Positions 53,248-61,832 are shown, numbered from the stretch's first letter. The stretch: DNA of 64,000 nt from Ruminococcus sp. YE71 (GCF_900119155.1 NZ_FPIR01000007.1:62001-126000), one strand, 5' to 3'. Program-made: numbers and translations. The notes: a model not told the origin generated them from the letters alone.

Positions 53248-53659
53248 CTTACTTGAATCGATGAAAAACTACATCGGCGGATTTCCCGAACTTGACGCTC
53301 TTGAACTGCATTTCGACAGAACGGATGACGAGCCTGCAAGCTATGCGGTCATGACTTCGGGACTTGTCAAGCTCGGTGAGGATATACTCGGCAACGAGAC
53401 ATGGCAATACAATGCAGTCTTGCAATCAAGAGAATACACCGCGGATGACCTGAGCAGGCTTAACGCTTCGGCATTCACCGAGACGTTCACCTTTTGGATA
53501 AGCCGACAGAACAGTTCGGGCAGCTTTCCCGAGCTGCCGGACGGTATGTATCCCGAAAGCATATCCGCCGACAACGGAATGCTCCTTGCACTCGATGAGG
53601 ACGGCGACAGGGGCGTATATCAGATACAGATACATCTTACATTCAGACTGGAGGAATGA
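53234..53659 (+). CDS. Minor capsid/tail-terminator protein (141 aa)
   Basis: GTG start at 53234. FTETFTFWISRQNSSGSFPE and GVYQIQIHLTFRLEE fit tail-terminator-like proteins. It directly precedes the tail tube gene. Confidence 0.7.
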   Translation: MEQNSLLESMKNYIGGFPELDALELHFDRTDDEPASYAVMTSGLVKLGEDILGNETWQYNAVLQSREYTADDLSRLNASAFTETFTFWISRQNSSGSFPELPDGMYPESISADNGMLLALDEDGDRGVYQIQIHLTFRLEE

Positions 53660-53662
53660 TAA

Positions 53663-54181
53663 ATGGGAACACAGAACACATACACCTCGGGTCCGCTCCG
53701 GAGAAGCCATCTGAGGCATCTTCTTGACAACACATTCGGACTGACGCTTGCAACAGCTTCATGGAGCACACTTGGCAAATACATAGACGATATGTCCATG
53801 AACCTGAATCCGACGATCTCAACGGTCAAGAACATACTTGATGAGACAGAGGTAATTGATGAGGGATATGAGCCTTCGATGGAAGCCGGCACGATCTATC
53901 TCGACCCGGGTGACAGTCTTTATCCTAAGATAAAGTCGATCATGATGGATCGCCAGATGGGTGATGAGTGCCGCACCTATCTTATGGAGATCCTCGTTGA
54001 CAAAACTACGAGTCCTTATGATGCGTGGGTCGAGGAATGTATCGTCAAGGTGCAGAGCTACGGCGGCGGTCAGGGCGGCGTAAACGCACCGATAACCATT
54101 ACTCCCTGCGGCAACAGGATCAAGGGTACGGCTGCTTATGCCGACGGCGTATGGACGTTCACAGCGGCTGCAAATGGTTGA
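53663..54181 (+). CDS. Major tail protein (172 aa)
   Basis: GGAGG precedes the ATG. IDDMSMNLNPTISTVKNILD, YEPSMEAGTIYLDPGDSLY and a final beta-rich part (YADGVWTFTAAANG) fit a tail-tube protein of siphophages. Confidence 0.78.
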   Translation: MGTQNTYTSGPLRRSHLRHLLDNTFGLTLATASWSTLGKYIDDMSMNLNPTISTVKNILDETEVIDEGYEPSMEAGTIYLDPGDSLYPKIKSIMMDRQMGDECRTYLMEILVDKTTSPYDAWVEECIVKVQSYGGGQGGVNAPITITPCGNRIKGTAAYADGVWTFTAAANG

Positions 54182-54243
54182 TAATTACACGAACAAGGGG
54201 GGCAGAAATGCCCCTTTTATTCTAATACATAGGAGTGAGTTTT

Positions 54244-54483
54244 ATGGAAACTGTTAAGCTGCAATTCGCAGACGGATATAAAAGCATTGAGATCAACGGC
54301 GATCCGAGCCGCGTGATAAGAATAAATCCGACAGACGCTGCATTCATCAAGCGCATTTCCGGGCTCGGAGACAAAGCGCAGGAGATCATGCAGAAATACG
54401 GTGACATTGATTTTTCGAGCATTGAGAAACTCAAGGACATCGACCCAGAAGAACCGAACTTTATTCGTATGAATCGTTCCTGA
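54244..54483 (+). CDS. Tail-assembly chaperone-like protein, at a deletion edge (79 aa)
   Basis: METVKLQFADGYKSIEINGD starts a small protein of the type encoded after the tail tube. It stops at 54483, where the DNA switches to endolysin sequence, so its native C-terminus and the usual frameshift extension may be missing. Confidence 0.6.
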   Translation: METVKLQFADGYKSIEINGDPSRVIRINPTDAAFIKRISGLGDKAQEIMQKYGDIDFSSIEKLKDIDPEEPNFIRMNRS

Positions 54484-54905
54484 CGGCGAAGTTCTCGGCG
54501 GCGTTCAGAAGCAGATACGATATCTGGTGCGCGAACATAAGCCGTACACCGACGATCGCATACGGCATCCACCAGTACAGCTTCACGGGGCGCGTGAACG
54601 GCATCTCCGGCAACGTTGACCTCAACCGCACCGGCAAGAACTACCCGGTCATCATCAAGAACGCCGGGAAGAACGGCTTTAAGCCCACCGGGAACGTCCT
54701 CGATACAGACGGCTTCCACAAAGGCGACAAGGGGCTCGGGGTCTATTTTCTGAAACGCGGGCTGATAGCATCGGGGTACAAGCTCGACGACAACGACGTG
54801 TTCGGTGACGGAACCGAGAAGGCTGTGAATGATATTCTCGGCAAGTCAGGGTATGCCCGGAACGGTATCGCTGGTAAGGGCTTTGCGAGGAAGTTTATAA
54901 AGTAG
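54459..54905 (+). pseudogene. GH25 endolysin, C-terminal fragment
   Basis: A frame without a start, overlapping the preceding gene end, reads FSAAFRSRYDIWCANISRTP, TIAYGIHQYSFTGRVNGISG and NVDLNRTGKNYPVIIKNAGK, the last strands of GH25 muramidases, then a short peptidoglycan-binding-like tail (GDKGLGVYFLKRGLIASGYK). The catalytic Asp/Glu-bearing start is gone. The deletion joining it to the chaperone removed the rest of the tail module and holin. Confidence 0.8.
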
Positions 54906-54913
54906 GTGGTCAA

Positions 54914-55150
54914 ATGAAAACGCTGCTTTCTTACAAGTGGATGCGCGTGAAGTCGCGGCTTAACTATCGCACAAGTTGCGAAATAACTCCTGCGACACTT
55001 GCGGGAGTGCTTGAAATAGGTGAAAAGGTTCGGATTGTTGACGATTTTGACTGCGTTGCCTGTGGGCACAAATGGGCTAAGGTCAAGATCGGACGGAAGC
55101 ATTATTATGTGTGTGCGATGTGGTTAGAGCCCATTACTGACACAGATTAA
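54914..55150 (+). CDS. SH3b-like small protein (78 aa)
   Basis: LNYRTSCEITPATLAGVLEI and HKWAKVKIGRKHYYVCAMWL follow the bacterial SH3 pattern. No signal peptide. AGTAGGTGG precedes the ATG. Last phage gene; probably wall-binding, with the lysin. Confidence 0.65.
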   Translation: MKTLLSYKWMRVKSRLNYRTSCEITPATLAGVLEIGEKVRIVDDFDCVACGHKWAKVKIGRKHYYVCAMWLEPITDTD

Positions 55151-55240
55151 TAAAATCACATTTGAGCAAAGAGCGAAACGCTATTTTGACTGTATTTAAA
55201 CACAAGCAAAAGTCTGTTTGAATACCTATAAAATAATAAA

Positions 55241-55287
55241 AGCGGCGAGATGTATCATTGTTTTGAAACATTTCGCCGCTTTTTTTG
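55241..55287 (+). terminator. Terminator of the phage late operon
   Basis: AGCGGCGAGATGT / ACATTTCGCCGCT stem with one G-T pair, 12-nt loop, T7. It sits inside the right phage end. Confidence 0.83.
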
Positions 55288-55330
55288 CGTTTTGCGTGTC
55301 AATTTTTTGGGTTTTGCGCGTCAGGCAACA
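55280..55330 (-). repeat. Right terminus of the Mu-type prophage with two 22-bp repeats
   Basis: Read inward on the minus strand: TGTTGCC, then two tandem 22-bp units (55323-55302, 55301-55280) that match at 19 positions; each begins TGAC, has CGCAAAAC and an A tract. The left end carries one such unit at the same offset. Repeated transposase sites at this spacing are the layout of Mu ends. Confidence 0.75.
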
Positions 55331-55335
55331 TTTAT
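55331..55335. repeat. Target-site duplication (right copy)
   Basis: TTTAT on the plus strand, ATAAA on the coding strand of the split LRR gene. Confidence 0.78.
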
Positions 55336-55897
55336 CCTTGTTGTACAGCACTCCGTTATATGATGAATAATTCTTATTGTTTTCCCCGACTGTAAATTTT
55401 TTCAGCGCACTGCAATTAATAAAAGCACCTGAGCCTATACTTTCAACGCTGTCGGGAATGGTTATACTTGTGAGGTTAAAGCAGCAGCCGGAAAACGCTC
55501 CGTCACCTATGCTTACAACGCTGTCTGGAATGGTAAAATCTTTGAGCCATGAGCAGTAAGCAAACGCTGAGTCACCAATACTTGTAACAGTGTCGGGAAT
55601 AGTTATATCGGTAAGACTACATGAAAGAAATGCATCATCACCAATGCTTGTGACCTTCATCCCGTTAATATCCGAAGGGATAACTATGACCTTGTCACTT
55701 CCGGTATAATCAGTAATGCTAACGGTGTTATCTTCTTTGATTTCGTAAGTGAGATCCTCAAAGGTATCAGCACTTGCGGAAATAGCTGTCAGGTTCGTGA
55801 CCGCCTGCGTTACCGGCTGAAAGGGAACGATCCCCGTCACCAGTGAAAGCGCCAGCACACCCGCCGCTAAGTGTTTCCATGTGTTCTTGGTTTTCAT
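55331..55897 (-). pseudogene. BspA-like LRR surface protein, N-terminal part, split by the prophage
   Basis: ATG after GGAGGAATT; signal peptide to about residue 45 (ISASA). Then the family start [20 protein letters not shown] and four LRR_5 repeats ([20 protein letters not shown]), a spacer [17 protein letters not shown] and VLYNKDK, where it is cut. The open frame continues about 35 codons through phage end DNA to 55226. The remainder is 38351-40270. Confidence 0.85.
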
Positions 55898-56046
55898 CAT
55901 AATTCCTCCAAGCTAAAAGCATTAGCATTCCCAAAAGAATAGACATATCCCCCGAGACACGCTTGATTTTCAAAATCCCAAAAAATCCATCTTGTAAAAA
56001 TATTATATCATATTTAAACATGGCTTGTCAATAATTTGCCGATATA

Positions 56047-56340
56047 TTATTCTATATGAAAAGCGACATCGCCGATATTTGTGGCACTGTCGGGAAGTTC
56101 AATGCTTTTGAGTCCGGAGCAGCCGCTGAAAGCCTTACTTCCGATCTCTGTAACACCATCGGGAATAGTTACGCTTGTGATATTATCACAGTTGTAAAAA
56201 GCATTGCCGTTGATAACTGTGACCTTTCTTCCATTGACCTCAGAGGGAATGGTCACAGCTCCGCCCGAACCGTTGTATTTCATTATAATAGCAGTATTGT
56301 CTTTAAGGCTGAAACCGCACTCGAAATCACCAAAACCGAC
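56047..56340 (-). pseudogene. LRR_5 fragment downstream of the intact LRR gene
   Basis: Open frame without signal peptide: FECGFSLKDNTAIIMKYNGS, VTIPSEVNGRKVTVINGNAF, then two LRR units ending NIGDVAFHIE. It has the start region of the family without its signal peptide and is cut after two repeats. Probably a recombination leftover. Confidence 0.6.
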
Positions 56341-56359
56341 TGCGCTGCAAGTTCCGATA

Positions 56360-57703
56360 TTATTTGATAACGACCCTGACCACCCTGTTCACAAGGTCTG
56401 TCGTATCAAGCTTTCCATTCACGTAAGCACCGACCACAAGGTAATAAGTCCCCTTAGGGGCGTTCTTATAGGTGAACAAGGTGGTTCCGGCACCTACAGT
56501 CTTTGCGGGCTTCCAGCTCTTGCCGTTGGTCGTGTAGCCGATCACATACTTCTGTGCGTTCGGGACAGCCGTCCAGCTGAGTCTGAACGCATTGCCCTGA
56601 ACCTCGACGTTTGCTTCGGGATAAGTCAGCGCATTCGGGGTGACGATTATCGCGTTGGAAATGTCTTTGTTCCACTCGCCGTCTATTTTCGCGAGGACCG
56701 CCACCTTATACTGCTTACCGGGGCTCAATCCTTTCAGCACATAAGAGGTTTCGACGACCTCGGTGACTTTAGTCCACGAACCGCTGACAAAAGCCACGAC
56801 CGCGTACTTTTCAGCGCCTTCGACCTCAGTCCAGTTGAGCCTGACTGCACCGTTGCCTTTTTCAAATGTAACAGTCGGGTTCTGTTTTTTGCCGTCAATA
56901 AGCTCATACTCAAAGCCGTTGTCAATCGCGTACTCTTCGCCGGATGTGCCGGGATAGCAGTATATCTTGAAGCCGTTAAGCCTGACAAGTTCTTCTATCG
57001 TTTCGTCATAAATCATGCCAAACGCATATTTGCCAATTTTAGTTACATTGCCTGGAATGGTAACTGATGTAAGTGCGGTGCAGTCACAGAATGAATGACT
57101 GCCTATCGAAGTCATACTATCCGGTATGGTTACAGATTTAAGTGAAGAGCAGTAAGTGAATGCGCCGCTGCCTATAGAAGTCACACTGTCTGAAATAGTA
57201 ATAGAGGTAAGTGAGGTGCAGTTATAGAATGTATCTTCTTTTATAGAATCTATACTATCTGGTATGGTTACAGATGTAAGTGAGGAGCAGTAAGTGAATG
57301 CCCCCTTCTCTATCGAGGTCACACTCTCCGGTATGGTTACTGATGAAAGTAAAAAACAAGATGCAAATGCTTTTTGCCCTATCGTAGTCACACTGTCCGG
57401 AATGCTTACAGATTCAAGTGAGGTGCAGAAAGCAAATGCCCTTTGCCCTATCGAAGTCAATACATATCCACCGATCTCTGACGGAATCTCTACCACTTTA
57501 TCACTGCCAGTATATTTGGTGATCTCAGCAGTGCCGTCATCAAGAACCTTATATTCATAATCACCGAATATTTTATCCGCACTCACCGTGACAGCCGTAT
57601 CAGCCGCCACTCCGCCTACATAAGGCTGTGCCATCATCACACCTGCGGCACAGAGGACTGCGAGTACCCCTGAAACTGTGCGTTTTGTTATGTTTTTAGT
57701 CAT
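56360..57703 (-). CDS. Secreted BspA-like LRR protein with two FN3-like modules (447 aa)
   Basis: ATG 57703 after GAGGAGG. Signal peptide about residues 1-35. Family start FGDYEYKVLDDGTAEITKYT, then eight LRR_5 repeats (CTSLESVSIPDSVTTIGQKA) and a capping segment (IYCYPGTSGEEYAIDNGFEY). Two FN3-like modules follow (LNWTEVEGAEKYAVVAFVSG; LSWTAVPNAQKYVIGYTTNG). No wall anchor, so secreted or held by the modules. The last module is nearly identical to that of the split LRR gene. Such proteins in gut and rumen bacteria are linked to adhesion. Confidence 0.87.
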   Translation of the reverse strand: MTKNITKRTVSGVLAVLCAAGVMMAQPYVGGVAADTAVTVSADKIFGDYEYKVLDDGTAEITKYTGSDKVVEIPSEIGGYVLTSIGQRAFAFCTSLESVSIPDSVTTIGQKAFASCFLLSSVTIPESVTSIEKGAFTYCSSLTSVTIPDSIDSIKEDTFYNCTSLTSITISDSVTSIGSGAFTYCSSLKSVTIPDSMTSIGSHSFCDCTALTSVTIPGNVTKIGKYAFGMIYDETIEELVRLNGFKIYCYPGTSGEEYAIDNGFEYELIDGKKQNPTVTFEKGNGAVRLNWTEVEGAEKYAVVAFVSGSWTKVTEVVETSYVLKGLSPGKQYKVAVLAKIDGEWNKDISNAIIVTPNALTYPEANVEVQGNAFRLSWTAVPNAQKYVIGYTTNGKSWKPAKTVGAGTTLFTYKNAPKGTYYLVVGAYVNGKLDTTDLVNRVVRVVIK

Positions 57704-57748
57704 AAGTTTTTCCTCCTCACAACAGATCGTTAATTGTTGAGTAATAAT

Positions 57749-57777
57749 ATTGTACACTTTCTTTTTCGTTTTTTCAA
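57749..57777 (-). promoter_or_regulatory. Promoter of the LRR gene
   Basis: Minus strand TTGAAA (57777-57772), 17-bp spacer, TACAAT (57754-57749). Confidence 0.75.
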
Positions 57778-57789
57778 TACCCGATTCTT

Positions 57790-57817
57790 ATTTGGTAGGT
57801 TTCAGTTCTTATTTTGC
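57790..57817 (+). promoter_or_regulatory. 28-bp element upstream of the LytTR operon
   Basis: Matches 61764-61791 at 27 of 28 positions in opposite orientation; the core is GGTTTCAGTTCTTATTTTGC. It sits 14 bp before the -35 of the regulator promoter, a likely binding site for the LytTR protein. Confidence 0.6.
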
Positions 57818-57831
57818 ATATCTGTTGTATG

Positions 57832-57860
57832 TTTACAACCGCCGCCGAATGTGATATAAT
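57832..57860 (+). promoter_or_regulatory. Promoter of the LytTR/histidine-kinase operon
   Basis: TTTACA (57832-57837), 17-bp spacer, TATAAT (57855-57860), TG one base upstream of the -10. Confidence 0.72.
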
Positions 57861-57896
57861 GGAACATAGCAATATATCCCCATCCGAGGTGAGAAA

Positions 57897-58619
57897 ATGA
57901 TAAACATTGCTGTAACAGACGACGAGCCCGGGATGCTCGAACTGGTCTGCCGCAGAGTAAGCGAGGAATTTTCAAAGGTCGGTATGGAGTTCTCGGTCAG
58001 CCGATTTGATACGGGCAGAGGTTTTCTCGGTGCATTTGAAAACGGAGCAACATTTGATATACTGTTCCTCGACATAAAGCTGTCCGACTGCACGGGTATG
58101 GAACTTGCCCGAAAGCTCAGAGAGGCTGGTAGCCGCATACTCATCGTGTTCGTGACTTCGTTTGACAACTACGTTTTCGAGGCTTTTGATTACGAGGCTC
58201 AGGGCTATCTCAGAAAATCCGAGCTTGACGAACGGCTCGGCAGGACTGTCGAAAGACTCGTCAGAAAATACAATGAAGATCACAGAGAGATCGTGCTGCA
58301 CAATCTGGATGGTCAGATAAAGGTCGCAGTCAATGATATCGCGTATTTCGAGTCTCACGCCCACACGATCACTATGTTCGGCTTTGACGGAGGGGAGTTT
58401 TTGTTCACCGGCTCGCTTTCAAAGCTCGAAAAGGAATACCGTGCCTTTGGATTTTTCAGGGTGCATTCGGGGTATCTCGTGAATATGTATCATGTGTATT
58501 CGATCGAGAAAAACGATGCTGTTATCAGGCTTGCGAACAAAGAAATTCGTATCCCCATAAGCCGGAGCAAGCTCAGAGGGTTCAGGGACGCTTATCAGCG
58601 AAATATCAGGGGTGTGTGA
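57897..58619 (+). CDS. LytTR-family response regulator (240 aa)
   Basis: Receiver domain about residues 1-120: acids in AVTDDEP, phospho-acceptor Asp in FDILFLDIKLSDCTGMELAR, Thr/Lys region in IVFVTSFDNYVFEAFDYEAQ. LytTR DNA-binding domain about 135-235: IVLHNLDGQIKVAVNDIAYF, FFRVHSGYLVNMYHVYSIEK. AGGTGAG precedes the ATG. It should be phosphorylated by one or both kinases encoded next. Confidence 0.9.
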   Translation: MINIAVTDDEPGMLELVCRRVSEEFSKVGMEFSVSRFDTGRGFLGAFENGATFDILFLDIKLSDCTGMELARKLREAGSRILIVFVTSFDNYVFEAFDYEAQGYLRKSELDERLGRTVERLVRKYNEDHREIVLHNLDGQIKVAVNDIAYFESHAHTITMFGFDGGEFLFTGSLSKLEKEYRAFGFFRVHSGYLVNMYHVYSIEKNDAVIRLANKEIRIPISRSKLRGFRDAYQRNIRGV

Positions 58620-59927
58620 ATGAGTACGCTTTATTTTCTGTCAGAAGCCGCCGCAACATATTTCGAGAGCGTGATCATCCTGCTGACGCTTTTCAGGATA
58701 CTTGACTCGGGCTTTAGCAAAACGGTCAGAAGTATCACGATAGCCGTCGGCGGTCTGTTATTTTCGGCTGCGACAATGGGCGTCGAGATGATAAGCCCGA
58801 TCTACGGTGATCTGCCCGACCTTATCATAATTGTGCTGTATATTTCGTTCAGCATGATAGTCTTCAAAAGCAGAAATATCATGAAGCTGCTTGTTCCCGT
58901 TGCACTTATGATAATGATACTTATAATAAATATCTCGGTTATAGCTATAATGTCAAGGATATGGGATATTTCGATCGAGAACTTCACTTCCGTGCAAAAC
59001 GGTTTTCGCATCCTGTCCCTTTTTGTGACGAAAATACTGTTTATGGTCTCAGCCGGGATCCTGTCAAGAAAACTCAGCACCAATGAACCCGAGCTCTCGG
59101 CAGATGAGTGGATATGGCTGACAGCTATTTCTGTATTCTCATCGGTAATGCTGTTTATTGTGGCACAGATGCTGTTTTTTGGTCTTGATAAGGAAAAAAG
59201 CATACTGATGCTGTCCGCCGCGATGGCTTTCATCAATATCGGGATATATGTTTTTGCGGACAGACTTACCCGCAAGAACCGTGAGCTTTACGAGCTGAAA
59301 ATGATGAACGTCCGTGCCGATGAACAGCTGAAAACGCTTCATTCCATCGAGGATATCTACAGTCAGATGCGCATACTTCGTCACGACATGAAAAACCAGT
59401 GGATAGTGGTGAACGATGCCCTCAAAAGCGGCGATACCGAGCGTGCAAGGCAGACGGCTGCGAAGGTTCTCGGCAGTATCGACAGCTATTCCGATATGGT
59501 CAGGCTTAATGCTCCTGCGATAAGTGCTGTGCTCAATTACAAGCTTTCGGCAGCAAAAGCCAAGAATATCCGAATAGTCACAAGCATACACGACTGCTTC
59601 GGTGGCATTGAGGAAAATGACATTGTCATGCTGCTGGCAAATCTTGTAGACAACGCCATTGAAGCAAGTAAAAAGGTCAGCGAGCCGCAGATAGAGCTTA
59701 TCACCGAAATTAAGCGAGGATATCTGAACATCGTTGTATCAAATCGTATCGAGGGTTCTGTGCTTGATACAAACCCAAAGCTTATTACCTCGAAGCCTGA
59801 CAAGCTTTCTCACGGTCTGGGCTTGCGTTCGGTGAGGCAGATATGTGAGAAGTACGGAGGCTCGGCGGAATACTACGAGGACGGGGGACGGTTCGTGGCG
59901 GATATACTGCTGAAAATTAAGAGGTGA
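58620..59927 (+). CDS. Sensor histidine kinase, AgrC/GHKL type (435 aa)
   Basis: Six or so membrane segments (residues about 10-210), then the dimerisation helix with His in RILRHDMKNQW and a GHKL ATPase: N box LANLVDNAIEAS and G box SHGLGLRSVRQICEKYGGSA. This is the AgrC/ComD layout for peptide or small-ligand sensing. No signal-peptide gene such as agrD is visible. Directly follows the regulator stop. Confidence 0.9.
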   Translation: MSTLYFLSEAAATYFESVIILLTLFRILDSGFSKTVRSITIAVGGLLFSAATMGVEMISPIYGDLPDLIIIVLYISFSMIVFKSRNIMKLLVPVALMIMILIINISVIAIMSRIWDISIENFTSVQNGFRILSLFVTKILFMVSAGILSRKLSTNEPELSADEWIWLTAISVFSSVMLFIVAQMLFFGLDKEKSILMLSAAMAFINIGIYVFADRLTRKNRELYELKMMNVRADEQLKTLHSIEDIYSQMRILRHDMKNQWIVVNDALKSGDTERARQTAAKVLGSIDSYSDMVRLNAPAISAVLNYKLSAAKAKNIRIVTSIHDCFGGIEENDIVMLLANLVDNAIEASKKVSEPQIELITEIKRGYLNIVVSNRIEGSVLDTNPKLITSKPDKLSHGLGLRSVRQICEKYGGSAEYYEDGGRFVADILLKIKR

Positions 59928-59931
59928 ACCT

Positions 59932-61161
59932 ATGGAGACAGCACTTTATCTTATCTCAAACGCTGTGCATTTGTATGCGGTGTTTATGCTTTTTAAAGCA
60001 ACTCTCGGAGAGAGCAGACTGCCGCCCTTTGCTGAAAGGCTTACATACATTCTGTATTATGCCGTCAACTGTTCGGTGTTTCTGTTCACGGAAAGTATGC
60101 TGCTGAACCTTATCAGCAACACTCTTCCTATGTTCCTGATAATGCTACAGTACCACCGATACTTACGGACATATTTCTTCATGACATTTGCACTTACTGC
60201 TGTGGGAATGTTCATCGACTGGATAGTTCACTGTATTGTTCCCGATTCCATATTTATAAGCTGCAATACGCTCCAGAGCATCATGTTTCTGGGACTTGCG
60301 TTCATATTCCGAAGAGTGCTTATCAGGGAGGACACGGACATAAGCAGCAATTTTGAGACATTTCTGCCTATACTCTGCTCGGCAGGAACTGTTATAATTG
60401 CTGTGCTTATGGGACCTGTTGCGAATCTTACAGGCATGAGTATTGCAGCGTTGCTGCTGATGATAAATTTTCTTACCTTTTACAGCTATGACAAGCTGCT
60501 GGAGAAAATGCGGCTCAAGCTTACTCTCAGCAGCATCGAGCGGATAAACAAGACCTACCATGAACAGCTTGAAATAATGCAGGGATCACAGAAGCAGATA
60601 CGTCTGCTTCGCCACGATATGAAAAATCATCTGCTGGTGATAGAAAGTTTTATTGAGAGCGGCGAGACGGAAAAGGCTTGCACCTACATAAGCCGGCTGA
60701 CCGACAGCATGAAAACAGATGCTTCATACATCTCGACAGGCAGTTCCGAACTTGACGGTCTGCTCAATTACAAACGTGCCGCTGCTTCTGAAAAGGGCAT
60801 AGACTTCAAATGCGGCATGATCCTGCCTGCCGATACGGACATAGACAGTATTGACCTTACGGCACTGCTGGGAAATCTTATAGACAACGCCATTGAAGCA
60901 AGTGAAAAGGTCAGCGAGCCGCAGATAGAGCTTATCACCGAAATAAAGCGCGGCTATCTGAATATCGTTGTTTCAAACCGCATCGAGGGTTCTGTGCTTG
61001 GTTCAAACCCGAAGCTCGTCACCTCGAAGCCGGACAAGCTCTCGCACGGTCTCGGACTTCGTTCGGTGGGGCAGATTTGCGAGAAGTACGGCGGCTCGGC
61101 GGAATACTACGAGGACGGGGGACGGTTCGTGGCGGATATACTGCTGAAAATGAAGAGGTGA
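59932..61161 (+). CDS. Second sensor histidine kinase, AgrC/GHKL type (409 aa)
   Basis: Membrane part differs from the first kinase (METALYLISNAVHLYAVFML, then about five more segments), phospho-His in RLLRHDMKNHLL, N box LGNLIDNAIEAS, G box SHGLGLRSVGQICEKYGGSA. Its last 90 residues are nearly identical to those of the first kinase, DNA included, while the sensor parts are not. AGAGGTG precedes the ATG. Two kinases with different sensors and one regulator suggest two inputs into one output. Confidence 0.9.
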   Translation: METALYLISNAVHLYAVFMLFKATLGESRLPPFAERLTYILYYAVNCSVFLFTESMLLNLISNTLPMFLIMLQYHRYLRTYFFMTFALTAVGMFIDWIVHCIVPDSIFISCNTLQSIMFLGLAFIFRRVLIREDTDISSNFETFLPILCSAGTVIIAVLMGPVANLTGMSIAALLLMINFLTFYSYDKLLEKMRLKLTLSSIERINKTYHEQLEIMQGSQKQIRLLRHDMKNHLLVIESFIESGETEKACTYISRLTDSMKTDASYISTGSSELDGLLNYKRAAASEKGIDFKCGMILPADTDIDSIDLTALLGNLIDNAIEASEKVSEPQIELITEIKRGYLNIVVSNRIEGSVLGSNPKLVTSKPDKLSHGLGLRSVGQICEKYGGSAEYYEDGGRFVADILLKMKR

Positions 61162-61165
61162 ACTA

Positions 61166-61279
61166 ATGGAGACTGCACTTTATCTTATTTCGAACGCAGT
61201 GCATCTGTATGCGGTTTTCATGGTATCAGGAAAATATACCGTCCTGAACAGCACTGAGAGAGGGGCTTCGATAGGCTGA
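61166..61279 (+). pseudogene. Stub of a third histidine kinase
   Basis: ATG 61166 after AGAGGTG. The first 19 residues, METALYLISNAVHLYAVFM, equal the start of the second kinase; then the frame diverges (VSGKYTVLNSTERGASIG) and stops at 61279. The rest was lost by deletion. Confidence 0.8.
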
Positions 61280-61296
61280 AAGGAGCATAGCATAAA

Positions 61297-61755
61297 ATGT
61301 ATTTTGATAATTTTATAAAAAAATGCGATGACATGGGATATAAGCTGTACGGCATGAGTCATCAGGAGATAGCCGAACTGACAGACAAATATCAGCACCT
61401 TCCAAAAGCCTATACAGAGTTGATGGGGTTACTCGGTCACGGAACAACCGCTCCGTTCTGGAACGGACAGGACTTTTTCTGTTATTCAGTTTCGTCACTG
61501 CATGAGTACGCATTTGATACTTTAAAAGAAAACGAAGAAACAATAGCATTAAGAGATTCGGATTTTGTGTTCTGGATGTCTCAGGGCGTTTTGTTTGCTT
61601 TTTTTAACCTAAACGAAGGCGATGACCCACCGGTATATTTATATACAGAGGCTGTCCAGGGGAGATTTATAAGGGTTGCCGAAGCTTTATCCGATTTTAT
61701 ATGGAATTACTGTTTTGACCCGGGAAATGCATTTATTGAATCAAACCATACATAG
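61297..61755 (+). CDS. SMI1/KNR4 (SUKH) family protein, orphan immunity-like (152 aa)
   Basis: GYKLYGMSHQEIAELTDKYQ, LPKAYTELMGLLGHGT, FWNGQDFFCYSVSSLHEYAF and DFVFWMSQGVLFAFFNLNEG follow the SUKH pattern. AAAGGAG precedes the ATG. SUKH proteins are mostly immunity proteins of polymorphic toxins; no toxin gene is adjacent, so it is an orphan. Confidence 0.8.
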   Translation: MYFDNFIKKCDDMGYKLYGMSHQEIAELTDKYQHLPKAYTELMGLLGHGTTAPFWNGQDFFCYSVSSLHEYAFDTLKENEETIALRDSDFVFWMSQGVLFAFFNLNEGDDPPVYLYTEAVQGRFIRVAEALSDFIWNYCFDPGNAFIESNHT

Positions 61756-61763
61756 CTGAAAAT

Positions 61764-61791
61764 GCAAAATAAGAACTGAAACCTGCCAAAT
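61764..61791 (-). promoter_or_regulatory. 28-bp element, second copy
   Basis: Reverse copy of 57790-57817 with one mismatch, 12 bp before the -35 of the next promoter. Confidence 0.6.
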
Positions 61792-61803
61792 TTGAATTAT
61801 ATA

Positions 61804-61832
61804 TTGAAATGATGAAAAAACTCCTGTATAAT
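61804..61832 (+). promoter_or_regulatory. Promoter of the small membrane-protein gene
   Basis: TTGAAA (61804-61809), 17-bp spacer, TATAAT (61827-61832), TG directly before the -10. Confidence 0.75.

Larger units (their letters stand above)
47282..55330 (+). mobile_element. Defective Mu-type prophage, right segment
   Basis: Portal end, minor head protein with toxin tail, scaffold, capsid, connectors, tail tube, then a deletion into the endolysin end and the right terminus at 55330. Tape measure, fibres, holin and transposase are gone. With 35234-38345 it makes about 11.2 kb, far below a full phage. Confidence 0.8.

Noticed and set aside
57897-61161. Complete agr-type quorum-sensing locus
   Set aside because: Regulator and kinases fit, but no AgrB-like peptidase or short peptide gene with a suitable motif was found in the flanking DNA.
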